64,000 bases of DNA, taken from the NCBI RefSeq assembly GCF_002777975.1, contig NZ_NGVS01000005.1, positions 261-64,260 of the forward strand, written 5' to 3'. The notes under the pieces are model-generated. The model saw only the letters and a program-made list of their open reading frames with translations, was not told where the DNA came from and did no database searches. The translations under genes and the position numbers were made by a program. Shown piece by piece: positions 52,200 to 62,193 of this stretch (positions are counted from its first letter, which is position 1; every line of letters begins with the position of its first letter). The stretch is from Shewanella carassii. Lineage in GTDB: Bacteria; Pseudomonadota; Gammaproteobacteria; Enterobacterales; Shewanellaceae.

Positions 52200-54371
52200 C
52201 TAACGGATTGGCTCGCTCAGCGCCAATAAGGGCCTGGGTTTACCTATGGCGTAACCTTGAGCATAATCCACTCCTAGCTCCCGCAGTTTCGCCACTATGG
52301 CCTCGGTTTCCACAAACTCGGCAATAGTTTGAAACGCCATCTGCTTCCCCAACTGACACATGGCGGCAATAATCGCCTGATCCGCCTTGTCTTCACAGAG
52401 ATTGACCACAAACTGGCCGTCAATCTTCACATAATCCACCGCCAACTGTTTCAGGTAGGCAAAAGAGGAAAAACCGGCGCCAAAGTCATCCATCGCCAGC
52501 TTACAACCCAAAGGCTTGAGCAGTTCAATCAACCTATGAGCCTGCTCGAGCTGGCTGAGTACCGACGTTTCGGTGATTTCGATACACAGCTTATCGACCA
52601 ACTCCGGCTCGGCCAGCAGACGCATCTCAAGCCAGTCCATAAACTCCTCATCCTCGAGCGAGGACGCAGAAAGGTTCAGCGACACCAAAGACAGGGACTG
52701 CCACAACTCAAGATGCCGATTGCCCCAAAGCAGCAGATGATCTATCACCCAGCGATCCACTCTGGACGCCAGGTTATAACGCTCTGCCGCCGGCAGAAAT
52801 ATCGCCGGTGACAACATCTCTCCCTCCTCCTGATACATACGCAGCAAGATCTCCAGATGCATACCGCTATCTGTAGCCTCCAGCGGGCGGATCTCCTGAA
52901 AATAGAGCTCAAATTTGTCGTTGGCCAGGGCTCCCAGGACATCGACCGAGGCGGTCATTTCGCTGTAGAGCCGCTTGAGGCGGGGATCGCTGCTGTCATA
53001 GAGTAACCAGCCATTGCGCCCCTGCTCCTTGGCCAGCCGGCAAGCGGCATCGGCCTGGCCCATAACGGTATAGATGTCCTGCGCCAATGGTTCCAACAAG
53101 GCTATGCCTATGCTGGCCGAGACCCCATGTTTGCGGTTTTCCCAGTTGAATTCATGATTAAACAGCTGCTGACAGATACGCTCGGCGATATGTTTGGCCG
53201 ACTCAGGATTACAAAAATGCATCAGGATCCCGAACTCATCGCCGCCGAGCCTGGCCACCACATCCCCCTTGCGCACCAACTGCTTGAGCCGCTGCGCCAC
53301 CTGACACAAGAGCCTATCACCCGCGATATGACCGCTGACATTGTTGATCACCCGAAACTGATCCAGATCCACAAAGGCAATACACACGGGCGAATCTCGC
53401 TCTTCAGTCAACACCTTGGCCAACAGGGCTTCGAAATGCGCCCGATTGGGCAGGCCGGTCAGCGCATCATAATTGGCGTGAAATGACAGCTCACTGGCCA
53501 ATCTGTGGCGCTCACTAACATCTTCGGCCATCAGCACCAAAGTACGCTTATCAGCCTTACTGCGGCTAAAACTGAGTTTTTGCCAAGAGAGCTCCTGTCC
53601 ATGCAGAAAACCAACCTCACACCAGGCCTGATTCAATACTCCATCGCGTACCACGGCCAGGGTATCAAGCAAAATCCCCTTGTCATCCTCACGCACCAAC
53701 GCCAGCAGATCCTTGCTGTCACCGGCCACCAGTGTCTGCTTGGCTATCCGGTTCATCATGGTCAGTTGGTTACTGCTGTCCAACTGCCCGCAAGCCAGGG
53801 GTAACTGTTGGAACAGCTCCTGATACTTGCGCTCACTGGCCAGCAGCGCCAAGGCGATACGGGTCAGCTCCATTGCCGAGCCTATCATGGCCGCCGCATG
53901 GCTGAGTTCATTGACAAAGTCTTCCTGCCAGCGCTTTTCGCCGCCGCATTGCAGGGCGCCAACGGCGATATGGGTATCCCCCAGATGCAGTGGCGGCAGC
54001 ACCAACAGGCTGCGCACCTGCCATTGGCGTAAGAAACGTTTCTCTTCCTGAGCTTCCTTGGGAAGCTCTTCAATACTGTCCAAGGTCAGGAGTTTGGGGT
54101 GGCGTAACAGATTGCGAAAAAAAGGCATGTTCCCCAGCCCCCACTCCCGGGAAGCTTGCTGAGTCTTGAATTGGGGTTTGAGGTAGAGATTGCGGGTCTT
54201 GAGTCGCCCCGGTGTCTTACCGGCCGCCAGCACAAACACCCCGTCACAATCCAGTTGTCGGGTGATGATCTCCAGGGCGCGATCAACATTCTGCTCCAGG
54301 GTGATCAGCGGAGAATCGCTGAAGACATCCACCAGAGCATGTTGTAATTGGTTGGCAAGACTCGCGGGCAT
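52200..54371 (-). CDS. GAF-PAS-GGDEF-EAL cyclic di-GMP protein
   Basis: A 723-residue cytosolic protein without membrane segments. A GAF-like domain (residues 1-170) and a PAS-like domain (185-290) precede GGDEF (RLGGDEFGI, intact) and EAL. The EAL signature is LEILLR, with the usual Ala replaced by Ile; the other metal and catalytic positions (SLNLSASSL, EITET, MDDFGAGFSSF, VKIDGQFV) are present. It may make or break cyclic di-GMP, or both, under control of the sensor domains. Monocistronic. Confidence 0.9.
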   Translation of the reverse strand: MPASLANQLQHALVDVFSDSPLITLEQNVDRALEIITRQLDCDGVFVLAAGKTPGRLKTRNLYLKPQFKTQQASREWGLGNMPFFRNLLRHPKLLTLDSIEELPKEAQEEKRFLRQWQVRSLLVLPPLHLGDTHIAVGALQCGGEKRWQEDFVNELSHAAAMIGSAMELTRIALALLASERKYQELFQQLPLACGQLDSSNQLTMMNRIAKQTLVAGDSKDLLALVREDDKGILLDTLAVVRDGVLNQAWCEVGFLHGQELSWQKLSFSRSKADKRTLVLMAEDVSERHRLASELSFHANYDALTGLPNRAHFEALLAKVLTEERDSPVCIAFVDLDQFRVINNVSGHIAGDRLLCQVAQRLKQLVRKGDVVARLGGDEFGILMHFCNPESAKHIAERICQQLFNHEFNWENRKHGVSASIGIALLEPLAQDIYTVMGQADAACRLAKEQGRNGWLLYDSSDPRLKRLYSEMTASVDVLGALANDKFELYFQEIRPLEATDSGMHLEILLRMYQEEGEMLSPAIFLPAAERYNLASRVDRWVIDHLLLWGNRHLELWQSLSLVSLNLSASSLEDEEFMDWLEMRLLAEPELVDKLCIEITETSVLSQLEQAHRLIELLKPLGCKLAMDDFGAGFSSFAYLKQLAVDYVKIDGQFVVNLCEDKADQAIIAAMCQLGKQMAFQTIAEFVETEAIVAKLRELGVDYAQGYAIGKPRPLLALSEPIR

Positions 54372-54514
54372 AATGGGGTCATTTCCTTACGACTGTTTTT
54401 TGATCCTAAGAATCCATCCGATACCATTGCTTTTCATTCTCACCGAGTGAATCGACTCCAGTGTACAATGGTACAAGTCACAGTATAGGCCAAGGTCTTA
54501 ACCGGGAACGAAAA

Positions 54515-55063
54515 ATGAGCTCAATTACGCCTAAAAGACTATTTCTGGGATTCGCGCCAACCATGGCAGAAAGAGCGAGCTTGCTGACGTTGCAGCAAGC
54601 TTGTGAACAAGCTGATGAACCGTCAGCCCCCGGTCTCAAGAAAGTGACTGAGGCCAATCTGCACCTAACCCTGGCGTTTCTCGGCCAGGTGACGGCAGAA
54701 CAGCATGGGGATTTACTCGCCGCCATTCCCGACTTGCCCTTGAAACGCTTTCGGGTGCGGCTCGAGCATCTCTGTTTCTGGCCCGGGCCGAAAATACTCT
54801 GCCTGGCCGGCACAGCCGAAGATCCGGCACTAATGGCGCTCGCCGGGGCGGCACAACAACTGGCGACAAACCTTGGGCTGCATAACAGCGAATATGATTA
54901 CCGGCCCCATATCACCTTGATGCGAAGGGCCGGCAACCTACCGAAACTCGAACATATTCCAACGCTCGATTTAACGCCAAGCGAGCTGCAACTCTACGAG
55001 TCTTTGAGTACTCCAACCGGCGTCAAGTACCGGATATTGGCCAGTTGGCCGTTAAGCGACTGA
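54515..55063 (+). CDS. thpR: RNA 2',3'-cyclic phosphodiesterase
   Basis: A 182-residue 2H-phosphoesterase (ThpR/LigT). The two catalytic HxTx motifs are HLTLAF (residue 50 region) and HITLMR (residue 130 region). It starts at ATG 54515 (MSSITPKRLF); the frame extends 18 codons upstream without a ribosome site. Such enzymes open 2',3'-cyclic RNA ends. The convergent GNAT gene ends 1 base after its stop. Confidence 0.9.
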   Translation: MSSITPKRLFLGFAPTMAERASLLTLQQACEQADEPSAPGLKKVTEANLHLTLAFLGQVTAEQHGDLLAAIPDLPLKRFRVRLEHLCFWPGPKILCLAGTAEDPALMALAGAAQQLATNLGLHNSEYDYRPHITLMRRAGNLPKLEHIPTLDLTPSELQLYESLSTPTGVKYRILASWPLSD

Positions 55064-55064
55064 A

Positions 55065-55523
55065 TCACTTAAGCGCCTTGTGCATCACCACGCAGTCGAG
55101 CACTATGCCTCTTGGGGAGTGATATTGGCTTATCCCCTCACCGCAAAAGCCACAGCTACGATAGAAGTCGGCGGCATTGAGGGTAGACTCCAGCGTAAGC
55201 GCAGTCACGCCTCTTTCACGCGCCAAAGACTCGAGATGAGCGAGTAAGTCGCACCCGAGCCCTTGACCCATGGCTTGTGGATGCACGAACAGGGCTTCAA
55301 TTCGGTCGTTATCCAGCATGCCGGTCGCCAGTATTTTTCCCTGATGTTCGATGAGATAAAAGTCTCTCTCCACCATGGTGATAAAGACAGAGGGCATCTC
55401 GCCTTGGGTCCAAATTCTGAGCTCTTCATCTGCGTAAAATCCCCGGCAACCGGCTTGAATAGCCAGATTGCGGATATCCCAGGCAGCTTGCGCGTCTTCC
55501 ATTCTGGCCTTGCGTAACTTCAT
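55065..55523 (-). CDS. GNAT family N-acetyltransferase
   Basis: A 152-residue acetyltransferase. The acetyl-CoA site is VHPQAMGQGLGCDLLAHLE (Q/RxxGxG/A), followed by ALTLESTLNAADFYRSCGF. Substrate unknown. It is downstream of pepB on the same strand, with a terminator between, so it probably has its own promoter. Confidence 0.87.
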   Translation of the reverse strand: MKLRKARMEDAQAAWDIRNLAIQAGCRGFYADEELRIWTQGEMPSVFITMVERDFYLIEHQGKILATGMLDNDRIEALFVHPQAMGQGLGCDLLAHLESLARERGVTALTLESTLNAADFYRSCGFCGEGISQYHSPRGIVLDCVVMHKALK

Positions 55524-55564
55524 CCTGCACTTTCCTTGGTTGAAAAATAGCGATACACAGACAT

Positions 55565-55589
55565 TAAAAAGCCGCCCAGTGGGCGGCTT
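55565..55589 (-). terminator. pepB terminator
   Basis: Nine-bp stem AAGCCGCCC/GGGCGGCTT with a 3-base loop; T5 follows on the minus strand. Confidence 0.88.
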
Positions 55590-55614
55590 GGTTTGGGCGT
55601 TAATTCCCTATGAC

Positions 55615-56892
55615 TCAGTCCGCCAACAGTTCGGCTATGGTCAACATACCGTGAGTCGTGGCGCCTGCAGCCCAAAGGGCCGAAGCATTGTCTTCAAATG
55701 CGGCGGCCAGATCGATATGCAGCCAATCGACACCTTCATTGACAAAACGCCACAGGAAACCGGCGGCATTAGAAGCGCCACCGGCGCCGCCACCTTTTAC
55801 CGGGCGGCTGTTGGCGGTATCGGCATAGGCAGAAGGACACATCTCTTTATGCCAAGGCTCCAGAGGTAAAGGCCAAACATTTTCGGCCACTAGAGCCGCC
55901 TTTTGCTGCGTCAACGCCAGCAGTGGCTGGCTGGGGGAGAAGATGGCGTTATAGTTGCGGCCAACGGCCATCACGGCGGCGCCTGTCAGAGTGGCGGCAT
56001 CGATAACCCGAGTCGCACCGCTGGCGCAGGCGGCCTGCAGACCATCGGCCAGCACCAAGCGTCCCTCGGCGTCGGTATTAACCACTTCAACCGTGGTGCC
56101 GTTCTTGTAGGTCAGTATGTCTCCCAGCTTATAGGCACGACCACTTATCAGGTTCTCGGCGCAGCAGAGATAGAGTTTGACCCGTTTGTCGAGACCGTTC
56201 TGAATCGCCAGCCCCAGCGCCGCAGTAACCGTTGCCGCGCCGCCCATATCGGCCTTCATGCCCAGCATGCCTTCGGAAGCCTTGATGCTGTAACCGCCCG
56301 AGTCAAAGGTGATCCCCTTGCCTACCAGCGCGACGGACACGGGAGCATCTTCACCCAGAGGGTTGAAGTCCAGTTCCAGCAACGCTGGTGGCCTTTCGCT
56401 GCCGCGACCAACCGCATGAATGCCGATCCACTGCTCCTGCAGCAAGGCTTCCCCTTCAACTATCCGGTAGCTGACCTTGTCACCGCCGAGCTCGGCCAGC
56501 CAACTGGCCGCCTGCTGCGCCAGTTTCAGAGGTGGCAGATTTTCCGGGGTTTCATTAATAAGACTGCGGGCAAACGATGCGCTGTAAGCCCTGCTGGTCA
56601 GCGCGCCCTTGAGCGCCTCATCACCGGCCCACTGGATCTCATGACCGCCTTTGGCAGTGACAAAGCCCTGGGCAAAGGCCCACTGACTGTTGAGGTCCCA
56701 CCCCTCTCCCACCAAAGACACCTGATTGATCCCCTGGTTACGCAGCTTGCGGGCAGCCATCTGAATTTGTCGCAGGGCATCGTTTCCCTGCAGATGGATC
56801 TGAGCCTGCTCAGCATTGTAGGTGACATCGGCCTTGCCCCAATGGGCCGCTGGGGCCTCATGGGTCAGCGCTATCTTCATGGATTGACTCAT
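55615..56892 (-). CDS. pepB: aminopeptidase PepB (leucyl aminopeptidase family)
   Basis: A 425-residue hexameric M17 aminopeptidase. The C-terminal catalytic domain has the active-site/metal segments VALVGKGITFDSGGYSIK, MKADMGGAA, and NTDAEGRLVLAD. The N-terminal domain is short, as in PepB. It removes N-terminal residues from peptides in the cytoplasm. Monocistronic with its own terminator. Confidence 0.94.
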   Translation of the reverse strand: MSQSMKIALTHEAPAAHWGKADVTYNAEQAQIHLQGNDALRQIQMAARKLRNQGINQVSLVGEGWDLNSQWAFAQGFVTAKGGHEIQWAGDEALKGALTSRAYSASFARSLINETPENLPPLKLAQQAASWLAELGGDKVSYRIVEGEALLQEQWIGIHAVGRGSERPPALLELDFNPLGEDAPVSVALVGKGITFDSGGYSIKASEGMLGMKADMGGAATVTAALGLAIQNGLDKRVKLYLCCAENLISGRAYKLGDILTYKNGTTVEVVNTDAEGRLVLADGLQAACASGATRVIDAATLTGAAVMAVGRNYNAIFSPSQPLLALTQQKAALVAENVWPLPLEPWHKEMCPSAYADTANSRPVKGGGAGGASNAAGFLWRFVNEGVDWLHIDLAAAFEDNASALWAAGATTHGMLTIAELLAD

Positions 56893-57056
56893 TTCGATTC
56901 CTTCTTCTTTTATATGTAGTGAACGCTAGGCGCCACAATTACGTCCAGTGTACTGCATTCCAGCCCGGCACTTGAAGCCCCGCGCCGAATGAGAATTGTT
57001 GCCAACTGTAAAGCCTGCTAGGCTTTGGAGTTTTCAGTCACTTCAGGGAGATGGGG

Positions 57057-57761
57057 ATGGAGTTTATCCCACCACTGCAATCCGGCATTTTGATCCAAAG
57101 GTATAAACGCTTTCTGGCCGATGTCAGGCTGGATGATGGCACTGAGATTACTCTGCACTGCCCCAATACGGGTTCAATGAAGAACTGCCAGTTCCCAGGG
57201 GAGCGGGTTTGGTTCTCCTTTTCTGACAATCCCAAGCGTAAGTACGCCCACACCTGGGAACTGATGCAAACCCCTGGAGGCGACCTGATTGGAGTCAACA
57301 CTGGCCGGGCCAATGCTCTGGTAGAGGAAGGGATCCAAACGGGTGTCATCAAGGAACTACAGGGATACCAAAACCTCAAGCGGGAAGTGAAATACGGGGA
57401 TGAAAACAGCCGTATCGATATCTTTCTCAGCGAAGGGGCAGAGGCCGATTGCTATATCGAAGTGAAGAACACCACACTCTTGGAAGCGGGGCGTGGTTAC
57501 TTTCCCGATGCCGTCACCAGCCGCGGTCAAAAACACTTGCGGGAACTGCTGTCCGTGGTCAAAAGTGGCCAACGAGGGGTATTGGTGTTTTTAGTGCAAC
57601 ATACCGGCATAAAAACCGTATCAGCGGCCCGCCATATCGACTCAAAATATGCCGATTTATTGAACGAAGCCATAGAGGCCGGGGTCGAAGTGCTGGCCTA
57701 TGCTACAAGCCTTTCACCTCAAGGCTTCAGGGTGGAGTCTCGGCTCAAATTTGTCCGTTAG
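57057..57761 (+). CDS. sfsA: SfsA, sugar fermentation stimulation protein
   Basis: A 234-residue protein matching E. coli SfsA in length and sequence ([40 protein letters not shown]). The nuclease-like acidic motif D-x-F ... EVK is present. A role in sugar metabolism or as a DNA-binding/nuclease-fold protein has been proposed but is not settled. I use ATG 57057, 6 bases after AGGGAG; ATG 57051 is too close to that site. It precedes dksA, as in E. coli. Confidence 0.93.
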   Translation: MEFIPPLQSGILIQRYKRFLADVRLDDGTEITLHCPNTGSMKNCQFPGERVWFSFSDNPKRKYAHTWELMQTPGGDLIGVNTGRANALVEEGIQTGVIKELQGYQNLKREVKYGDENSRIDIFLSEGAEADCYIEVKNTTLLEAGRGYFPDAVTSRGQKHLRELLSVVKSGQRGVLVFLVQHTGIKTVSAARHIDSKYADLLNEAIEAGVEVLAYATSLSPQGFRVESRLKFVR

Positions 57762-57929
57762 CGCGACACTCAAAAGTGATAAAAAGTTGATTTAATCGGG
57801 TTTAGCAGACATATTCAAATAATTAACAATAAGTAAATCGAAATATTTGCCTAGGTAGAGAGATTCTGATATAGATAGCGGCCGTTCATAAGAATGCCCT
57901 ACGACGCAAATGGAAACAGGAGATGCGTT

Positions 57930-58373
57930 ATGCCTGAAGGCACTAAAAAACTTGGTGTACTCGCTATCGCTGGTGTAGATCCTTACCAGGAAAAACCCGG
58001 TGAGGAGTATATGAACCCGCAACAACTGAGCCACTTCAAGACCATTCTTGAAGCCTGGCGGAATCAGTTGCGTCAAGAGGTGGACCGTACTCTCACTCAT
58101 ATGCAGGATGAAGCTGCAAACTTTCCGGATCCGGTCGACCGTGCCGCCCAGGAAGAAGAGTTCAGCCTCGAACTGCGCGCCCGCGATCGCGAACGCAAAT
58201 TGATCAAAAAGATCGAAAAGACACTGCAGAAAATTGAAGAAGATGACTTCGGTTTCTGCGAATCCTGTGGCGTTGAAATCGGCATCCGTCGTCTGGAAGC
58301 CAGACCAACAGCCGATCTGTGTATCGACTGCAAAACGCTAGCAGAGATCAAAGAAAAGCAGATGGCAGGTTAA
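57930..58373 (+). CDS. dksA: RNA polymerase-binding transcription factor DksA
   Basis: A 147-residue regulator that enters the RNA polymerase secondary channel and works with ppGpp. The coiled-coil tip Asp residues lie in [11 protein letters not shown], and the zinc finger is CESC...CIDC. It is nearly identical to E. coli DksA. ATG 57930 follows CAGGAGA by 7 bases. A strong terminator separates it from gluQRS. Confidence 0.97.
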   Translation: MPEGTKKLGVLAIAGVDPYQEKPGEEYMNPQQLSHFKTILEAWRNQLRQEVDRTLTHMQDEAANFPDPVDRAAQEEEFSLELRARDRERKLIKKIEKTLQKIEEDDFGFCESCGVEIGIRRLEARPTADLCIDCKTLAEIKEKQMAG

Positions 58374-58388
58374 TCTAATCTGCCACAG

Positions 58389-58427
58389 CGCGGGGCCTAG
58401 TGTTAAACTGGCCCCGCGATTTTTTTG
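58389..58427 (+). terminator. dksA terminator
   Basis: Nine-bp stem CGCGGGGCC/GGCCCCGCG with a 12-base loop, followed by a run of seven T. It lies just before the gluQRS start. Confidence 0.9.
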
Positions 58428-58441
58428 TTACTCAGCCCTTA

Positions 58442-59311
58442 ATGAACACCACTTCCTACATAGGCCGTTTCGCCCCCTCGCCTTCAGGCTCTTTGCATTT
58501 TGGCTCTCTTGTTGCCGCCCTCGGCAGTTATCTACGCGCCCGCTCAAAGCAAGGGCTGTGGTTGCTGCGAATAGAAGATATCGACCCACCAAGAGAAGTC
58601 AGCGGCGCAGCCGATGACATCATGCGCACACTGGAAGCCTTCGGCTTACACTGGGATGGCGAAGTGCTGTACCAAAGCCGACGCCTGCAAGACTATCAGC
58701 AACATATTGATGCCTTACTGGAATCCAATCAGGCCTACTATTGCCAGTGCACCCGCAAGCAGATCCAGCAAAGAGGTGGCGTTTACGACGGCCGCTGCCG
58801 GGAGTTGCAACTCAAACAAGGCGCCATTCGTATTCACAACCAACTGGCGGTGGCTCAGTTTACTGATGGTCATCTGGGTGAAGTCTGTGTCGACCCGGCC
58901 TTCGCCGCAGAAGACTTTATTATCAAGCGCAGCGATGGTCTGTACGCCTATCAACTGGCGGTAGTGCTGGACGATGCCTTTCAGGGCATCACAGAAATCG
59001 TCCGCGGCGCCGATCTCTTGGAGGCCAGTTGCCGACAGATAAGCCTGTTTCGGCAATTCGGGTTTCAGGAACCGAGTTTTTTTCATCTGCCGCTGGCCAG
59101 CACCCAGGCAGGACTCAAGCTATCCAAGCAGAACCATGCCACGCCGGTGGATAAACGCCATCCACAGCCGGCGCTGCTGGCGGCACTCGAGTTTCTCGGC
59201 CAGGCGGCTGTCACGCCCCAAACCGATGTGACTCAGATGTTGTCCCAGGCGGTGGCTCAGTTTGATCCAGACAGCATTCCCAAACAGACAGAGATCCTCA
59301 TCGGCCGCTGA
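58442..59311 (+). CDS. gluQRS: glutamyl-Q tRNA(Asp) synthetase
   Basis: A 289-residue protein that attaches glutamate to queuosine in tRNA(Asp). It resembles the catalytic half of GluRS: the HIGH-like motif SPSGSLHFGSLVA, the KLSKQNH motif, and a zinc site built from CQC, Tyr and Cys (CQCTRKQIQQRGGVYDGRC). There is no anticodon-binding domain. I use ATG 58442 (MNTTSYIG). It sits between dksA and pcnB, its usual place. Confidence 0.95.
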   Translation: MNTTSYIGRFAPSPSGSLHFGSLVAALGSYLRARSKQGLWLLRIEDIDPPREVSGAADDIMRTLEAFGLHWDGEVLYQSRRLQDYQQHIDALLESNQAYYCQCTRKQIQQRGGVYDGRCRELQLKQGAIRIHNQLAVAQFTDGHLGEVCVDPAFAAEDFIIKRSDGLYAYQLAVVLDDAFQGITEIVRGADLLEASCRQISLFRQFGFQEPSFFHLPLASTQAGLKLSKQNHATPVDKRHPQPALLAALEFLGQAAVTPQTDVTQMLSQAVAQFDPDSIPKQTEILIGR

Positions 59312-59391
59312 TATACTCATCGCCCGCTATTTGGTATATCATAGCCGCCAGTTTTTAACCCTTATTTTGCGTTAACGTTCCGAGGTGTCCC

Positions 59392-60810
59392 ATTTTTCGC
59401 CGTATCAGTCAGTTTTGTAAGCAGTTGTTTGACGACAGTCAGACAGCCAAGGCTCAACAAGAAGACAACACAGACACAGGTTTAAGCCTGGAGGTTATCC
59501 CGCGCGATGGCCACAGCATTTCCCGCAGACAGATTAGCGAGAATGCGCTCAAGGTTTTGTATCGCCTGCATAAGTCTGGCTTTAACGCCTATCTGGTCGG
59601 TGGCGGCGTACGCGATCTGCTACTGGGACTGGAGCCGAAAGACTTTGACGTGGTCACCAATGCCACTCCGGAAGAGATCAAGAAGCTGTTTCGCAACTGC
59701 CGACTGGTTGGTCGTCGTTTCCGCCTGGCCCATATCGTCTTTGGCCGGGATGTTATCGAAGTGGCTACCTTCCGCGGCCACCACGGCAACAGCGAAGAGA
59801 AGATTTCCAAGGTCAATTCGGCCGGACGACTGCTGCGCGACAATGTTTATGGCGACATAGACGAAGACGCCGAGCGCCGCGACTTTACCGTCAACGCCCT
59901 CTATTACAATATTGCCGACTACTCCATTCGCAGCTATGGCGGCGGTATTCATGATCTTAAGGCCAGAACCCTGCGACTGATTGGCGATCCCGAGACCCGT
60001 TATCGGGAAGACCCAGTGCGTATGCTGCGGGCCGTGCGCTTTGCCACCAAGCTTGGGATGTCCATCGAAAAACGCACTGCGGCCCCGATCAAGAACCTGG
60101 CTCCGCTGCTTAAAGATATTCCGGCGGCGCGTATGTACGAAGAAGTACTCAAGCTGTTCTTCGCCGGTAAGGCACTGAACAACTATCAGATGATGCGCGA
60201 ATATCAACTGTTTGCACCGATATTCCCTCTGGTGGAAAGCCTGCTGCGGGACGACCCTAAGGGCCCTGCCGGCAGACTGCTGAGCGAAATGATGCACAAC
60301 ACAGATGTGCGCGTCGGTGAAGACAAGCCTGTGACTCCGGCCTTCTTCTATGCCGCACTCCTTTGGTATCCGCTGCAAAACCGCGCCCAGGATATCGCTC
60401 TGGAAAGCGGTCTCAGCCCCTATGATGCCTTCTTTGCCGCCATGGGCGATGTACTCGAGCAGCAGTGCCGCTCGGTGAGCATTCCCCGCCGCTTCAGTAC
60501 CCCGGCCCGGGATATCTGGCAGTTACAGATGCGTTTTGAACGCTCTCAAGGCGGCCGCGCCTTTAAGCTGATGGAACATCCCAAGTTCCGCGCCGCCTAC
60601 GATCTCTTGCTGCTCAGGGCCAATGCCGAAGGCGGCAATCTGGCCAAGCAGGCCAGTTGGTGGCAACAGTTTGTCGAGTCTGATGACGATAAGAGGCAGC
60701 AACTGGTACGCAGCGGTAACAAAACAAGCGGCAGCCGCAACCGTAACGCCAATCAGCGCCGACGCCGCAAGCCACGTCGCCCAAGTGAAAAACCACAGGC
60801 GGCCGAGTAA
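59392..60810 (+). CDS. pcnB: poly(A) polymerase I, ATT start
   Basis: Adds 3' poly(A) tails that mark RNA for decay. The nucleotidyltransferase motif is GGGVRDLLLG with DFDV; RRDFTVNAL and RYREDPVRMLRAVRF follow, and a basic tail ends the protein. The best start is ATT 59392, with GAGGTG close upstream: the translation FRRISQFCKQL aligns with FTRVANFCRKV of E. coli PcnB, which is known to use an AUU start. With this start it has 472 residues. The next in-frame start, TTG 59425, lacks a ribosome site and would drop this conserved N-terminus. folK follows at once. Confidence 0.92.
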   Translation: MFRRISQFCKQLFDDSQTAKAQQEDNTDTGLSLEVIPRDGHSISRRQISENALKVLYRLHKSGFNAYLVGGGVRDLLLGLEPKDFDVVTNATPEEIKKLFRNCRLVGRRFRLAHIVFGRDVIEVATFRGHHGNSEEKISKVNSAGRLLRDNVYGDIDEDAERRDFTVNALYYNIADYSIRSYGGGIHDLKARTLRLIGDPETRYREDPVRMLRAVRFATKLGMSIEKRTAAPIKNLAPLLKDIPAARMYEEVLKLFFAGKALNNYQMMREYQLFAPIFPLVESLLRDDPKGPAGRLLSEMMHNTDVRVGEDKPVTPAFFYAALLWYPLQNRAQDIALESGLSPYDAFFAAMGDVLEQQCRSVSIPRRFSTPARDIWQLQMRFERSQGGRAFKLMEHPKFRAAYDLLLLRANAEGGNLAKQASWWQQFVESDDDKRQQLVRSGNKTSGSRNRNANQRRRRKPRRPSEKPQAAE

Positions 60811-60811
60811 G

Positions 60812-61300
60812 ATGATCGGAGTCTATGTGGCGCTGGGCGCTAACCTGGACTCTCCCGAGCGCCAGCTTGATAGTGCTTGTCTAGCGCTGCAACAGCTGGC
60901 GCAGCAAAACAGCTTTCGCGTTTCATCTTACTATCGCTCGGTTCCCATGGGCGATATTCCCCAGCCGGACTATATCAACGCGGTGGCCTATTTCGAGACC
61001 GAACTGGCACCGCTGGAACTCCTTGACGCCTTGCAGGAAATCGAACTGCAACAAGGGAGGCAACGTTTAGTGCGCTGGGGCCCCAGAACCCTGGATCTGG
61101 ACCTGCTGCTCTACGGCGATCAGCAGATACAGACTCCAAGGCTCACAGTGCCGCACTACGGCATCAAGAGCCGCGAGTTTGTCCTCATTCCACTGGAAGA
61201 GCTCAATCCTTCACTGGTGCTGCCCTGCGGCACCGGCATAGCCACACTGATCACTAATGCCATGCGTCAATCGCTGCAATTGATCCATCCCTCAGGCTGA
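60812..61300 (+). CDS. folK: 2-amino-4-hydroxy-6-hydroxymethyldihydropteridine diphosphokinase
   Basis: Folate synthesis enzyme that pyrophosphorylates the pterin alcohol; 162 residues. It has VYVALGANLDSPERQL at the N-terminus and the catalytic GPRTLDLDLLLYG with the metal-binding Asp residues. ATG 60812 lies 1 base after the pcnB stop. The order pcnB-folK-panB-panC matches E. coli. Confidence 0.95.
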   Translation: MIGVYVALGANLDSPERQLDSACLALQQLAQQNSFRVSSYYRSVPMGDIPQPDYINAVAYFETELAPLELLDALQEIELQQGRQRLVRWGPRTLDLDLLLYGDQQIQTPRLTVPHYGIKSREFVLIPLEELNPSLVLPCGTGIATLITNAMRQSLQLIHPSG

Positions 61301-61377
61301 GAACCTGAGCCGGATCGTTGCAGTCCCAGTCCGCATGGCATATAACACCACTTCACTCGGTTAATAAGAAGAGCATT

Positions 61378-62172
61378 ATGTCCAAAATAACCACAGCTAC
61401 CCTGCGCAAGTTCAAGCAGGAAGGCAGAAAATTTACCGCTCTGACCGCTTATGACGCCAGTTTTGCCGCCGCTTTTGACAGCGAAGGCGTAGACGTCCTG
61501 CTGGTAGGAGACTCATTGGGAATGGTTCTGCAAGGTCACGACGATACCTTGCCGGTCAGTGTCGAGGAGATGGCCTACCACACCCGTTGTGTTCGCCGTG
61601 GCATCAGTCGCTGTCTGTTGATGGCCGATCTGCCCTTCATGAGCTACGCCACCCCCGAACAGGCGATGACCAATGCCACCAAGCTGATGCAGGCCGGTGC
61701 CAACATGGTCAAGATTGAAGGTGGCCAATGGTTGCTGGAAACGGTTTCCATGTTGACCGAGCGCGGCATTCCCGTCTGTGCTCACTTGGGACTGACACCA
61801 CAATCGGTGCACGTTTTTGGTGGTTTCAAGGTGCAAGGCCGCGATGCCGACAACGCCCAACGGATCCTGGATGAGGCCAAGGCGCTGGAAGGTGCCGGGG
61901 CCCAGCTGCTGGTACTCGAATGTATCCCGGCAGCGCTGGCAAAACAGATAACCGACGCGCTGCAAATTCCGGTGATCGGCATAGGGGCCGGCAAGGATAC
62001 TGATGGTCAAATCCTGGTGATGCACGATGTACTCGGGATCTCCAGCGGCTATATCCCACGCTTTTCCAAGAACTACCTTAAGCAGACAGGTGAAATCCGT
62101 GAGGCCGTGAAGGCCTATATCAACGAAGTTCAGCAGGGACAATTCCCCGCTGAAGAACACACCTTTAACTGA
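61378..62172 (+). CDS. panB: 3-methyl-2-oxobutanoate hydroxymethyltransferase
   Basis: First committed step of pantothenate synthesis: ketopantoate from 2-oxoisovalerate. It is 264 residues long, with [26 protein letters not shown], catalytic and metal residues in VGDSLGM and KIEGG, and VIGIGAG near the end. ATG 61378 follows AAGAAGAG. panC follows by 21 bases. Confidence 0.96.
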   Translation: MSKITTATLRKFKQEGRKFTALTAYDASFAAAFDSEGVDVLLVGDSLGMVLQGHDDTLPVSVEEMAYHTRCVRRGISRCLLMADLPFMSYATPEQAMTNATKLMQAGANMVKIEGGQWLLETVSMLTERGIPVCAHLGLTPQSVHVFGGFKVQGRDADNAQRILDEAKALEGAGAQLLVLECIPAALAKQITDALQIPVIGIGAGKDTDGQILVMHDVLGISSGYIPRFSKNYLKQTGEIREAVKAYINEVQQGQFPAEEHTFN

Positions 62173-62193
62173 GCCGGGGAGTTTCGCAAGATT

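Noticed and set aside
55903..56919. 338-codon plus-strand frame opposite pepB
   Set aside because: Shadow frame; pepB is certain on the minus strand.
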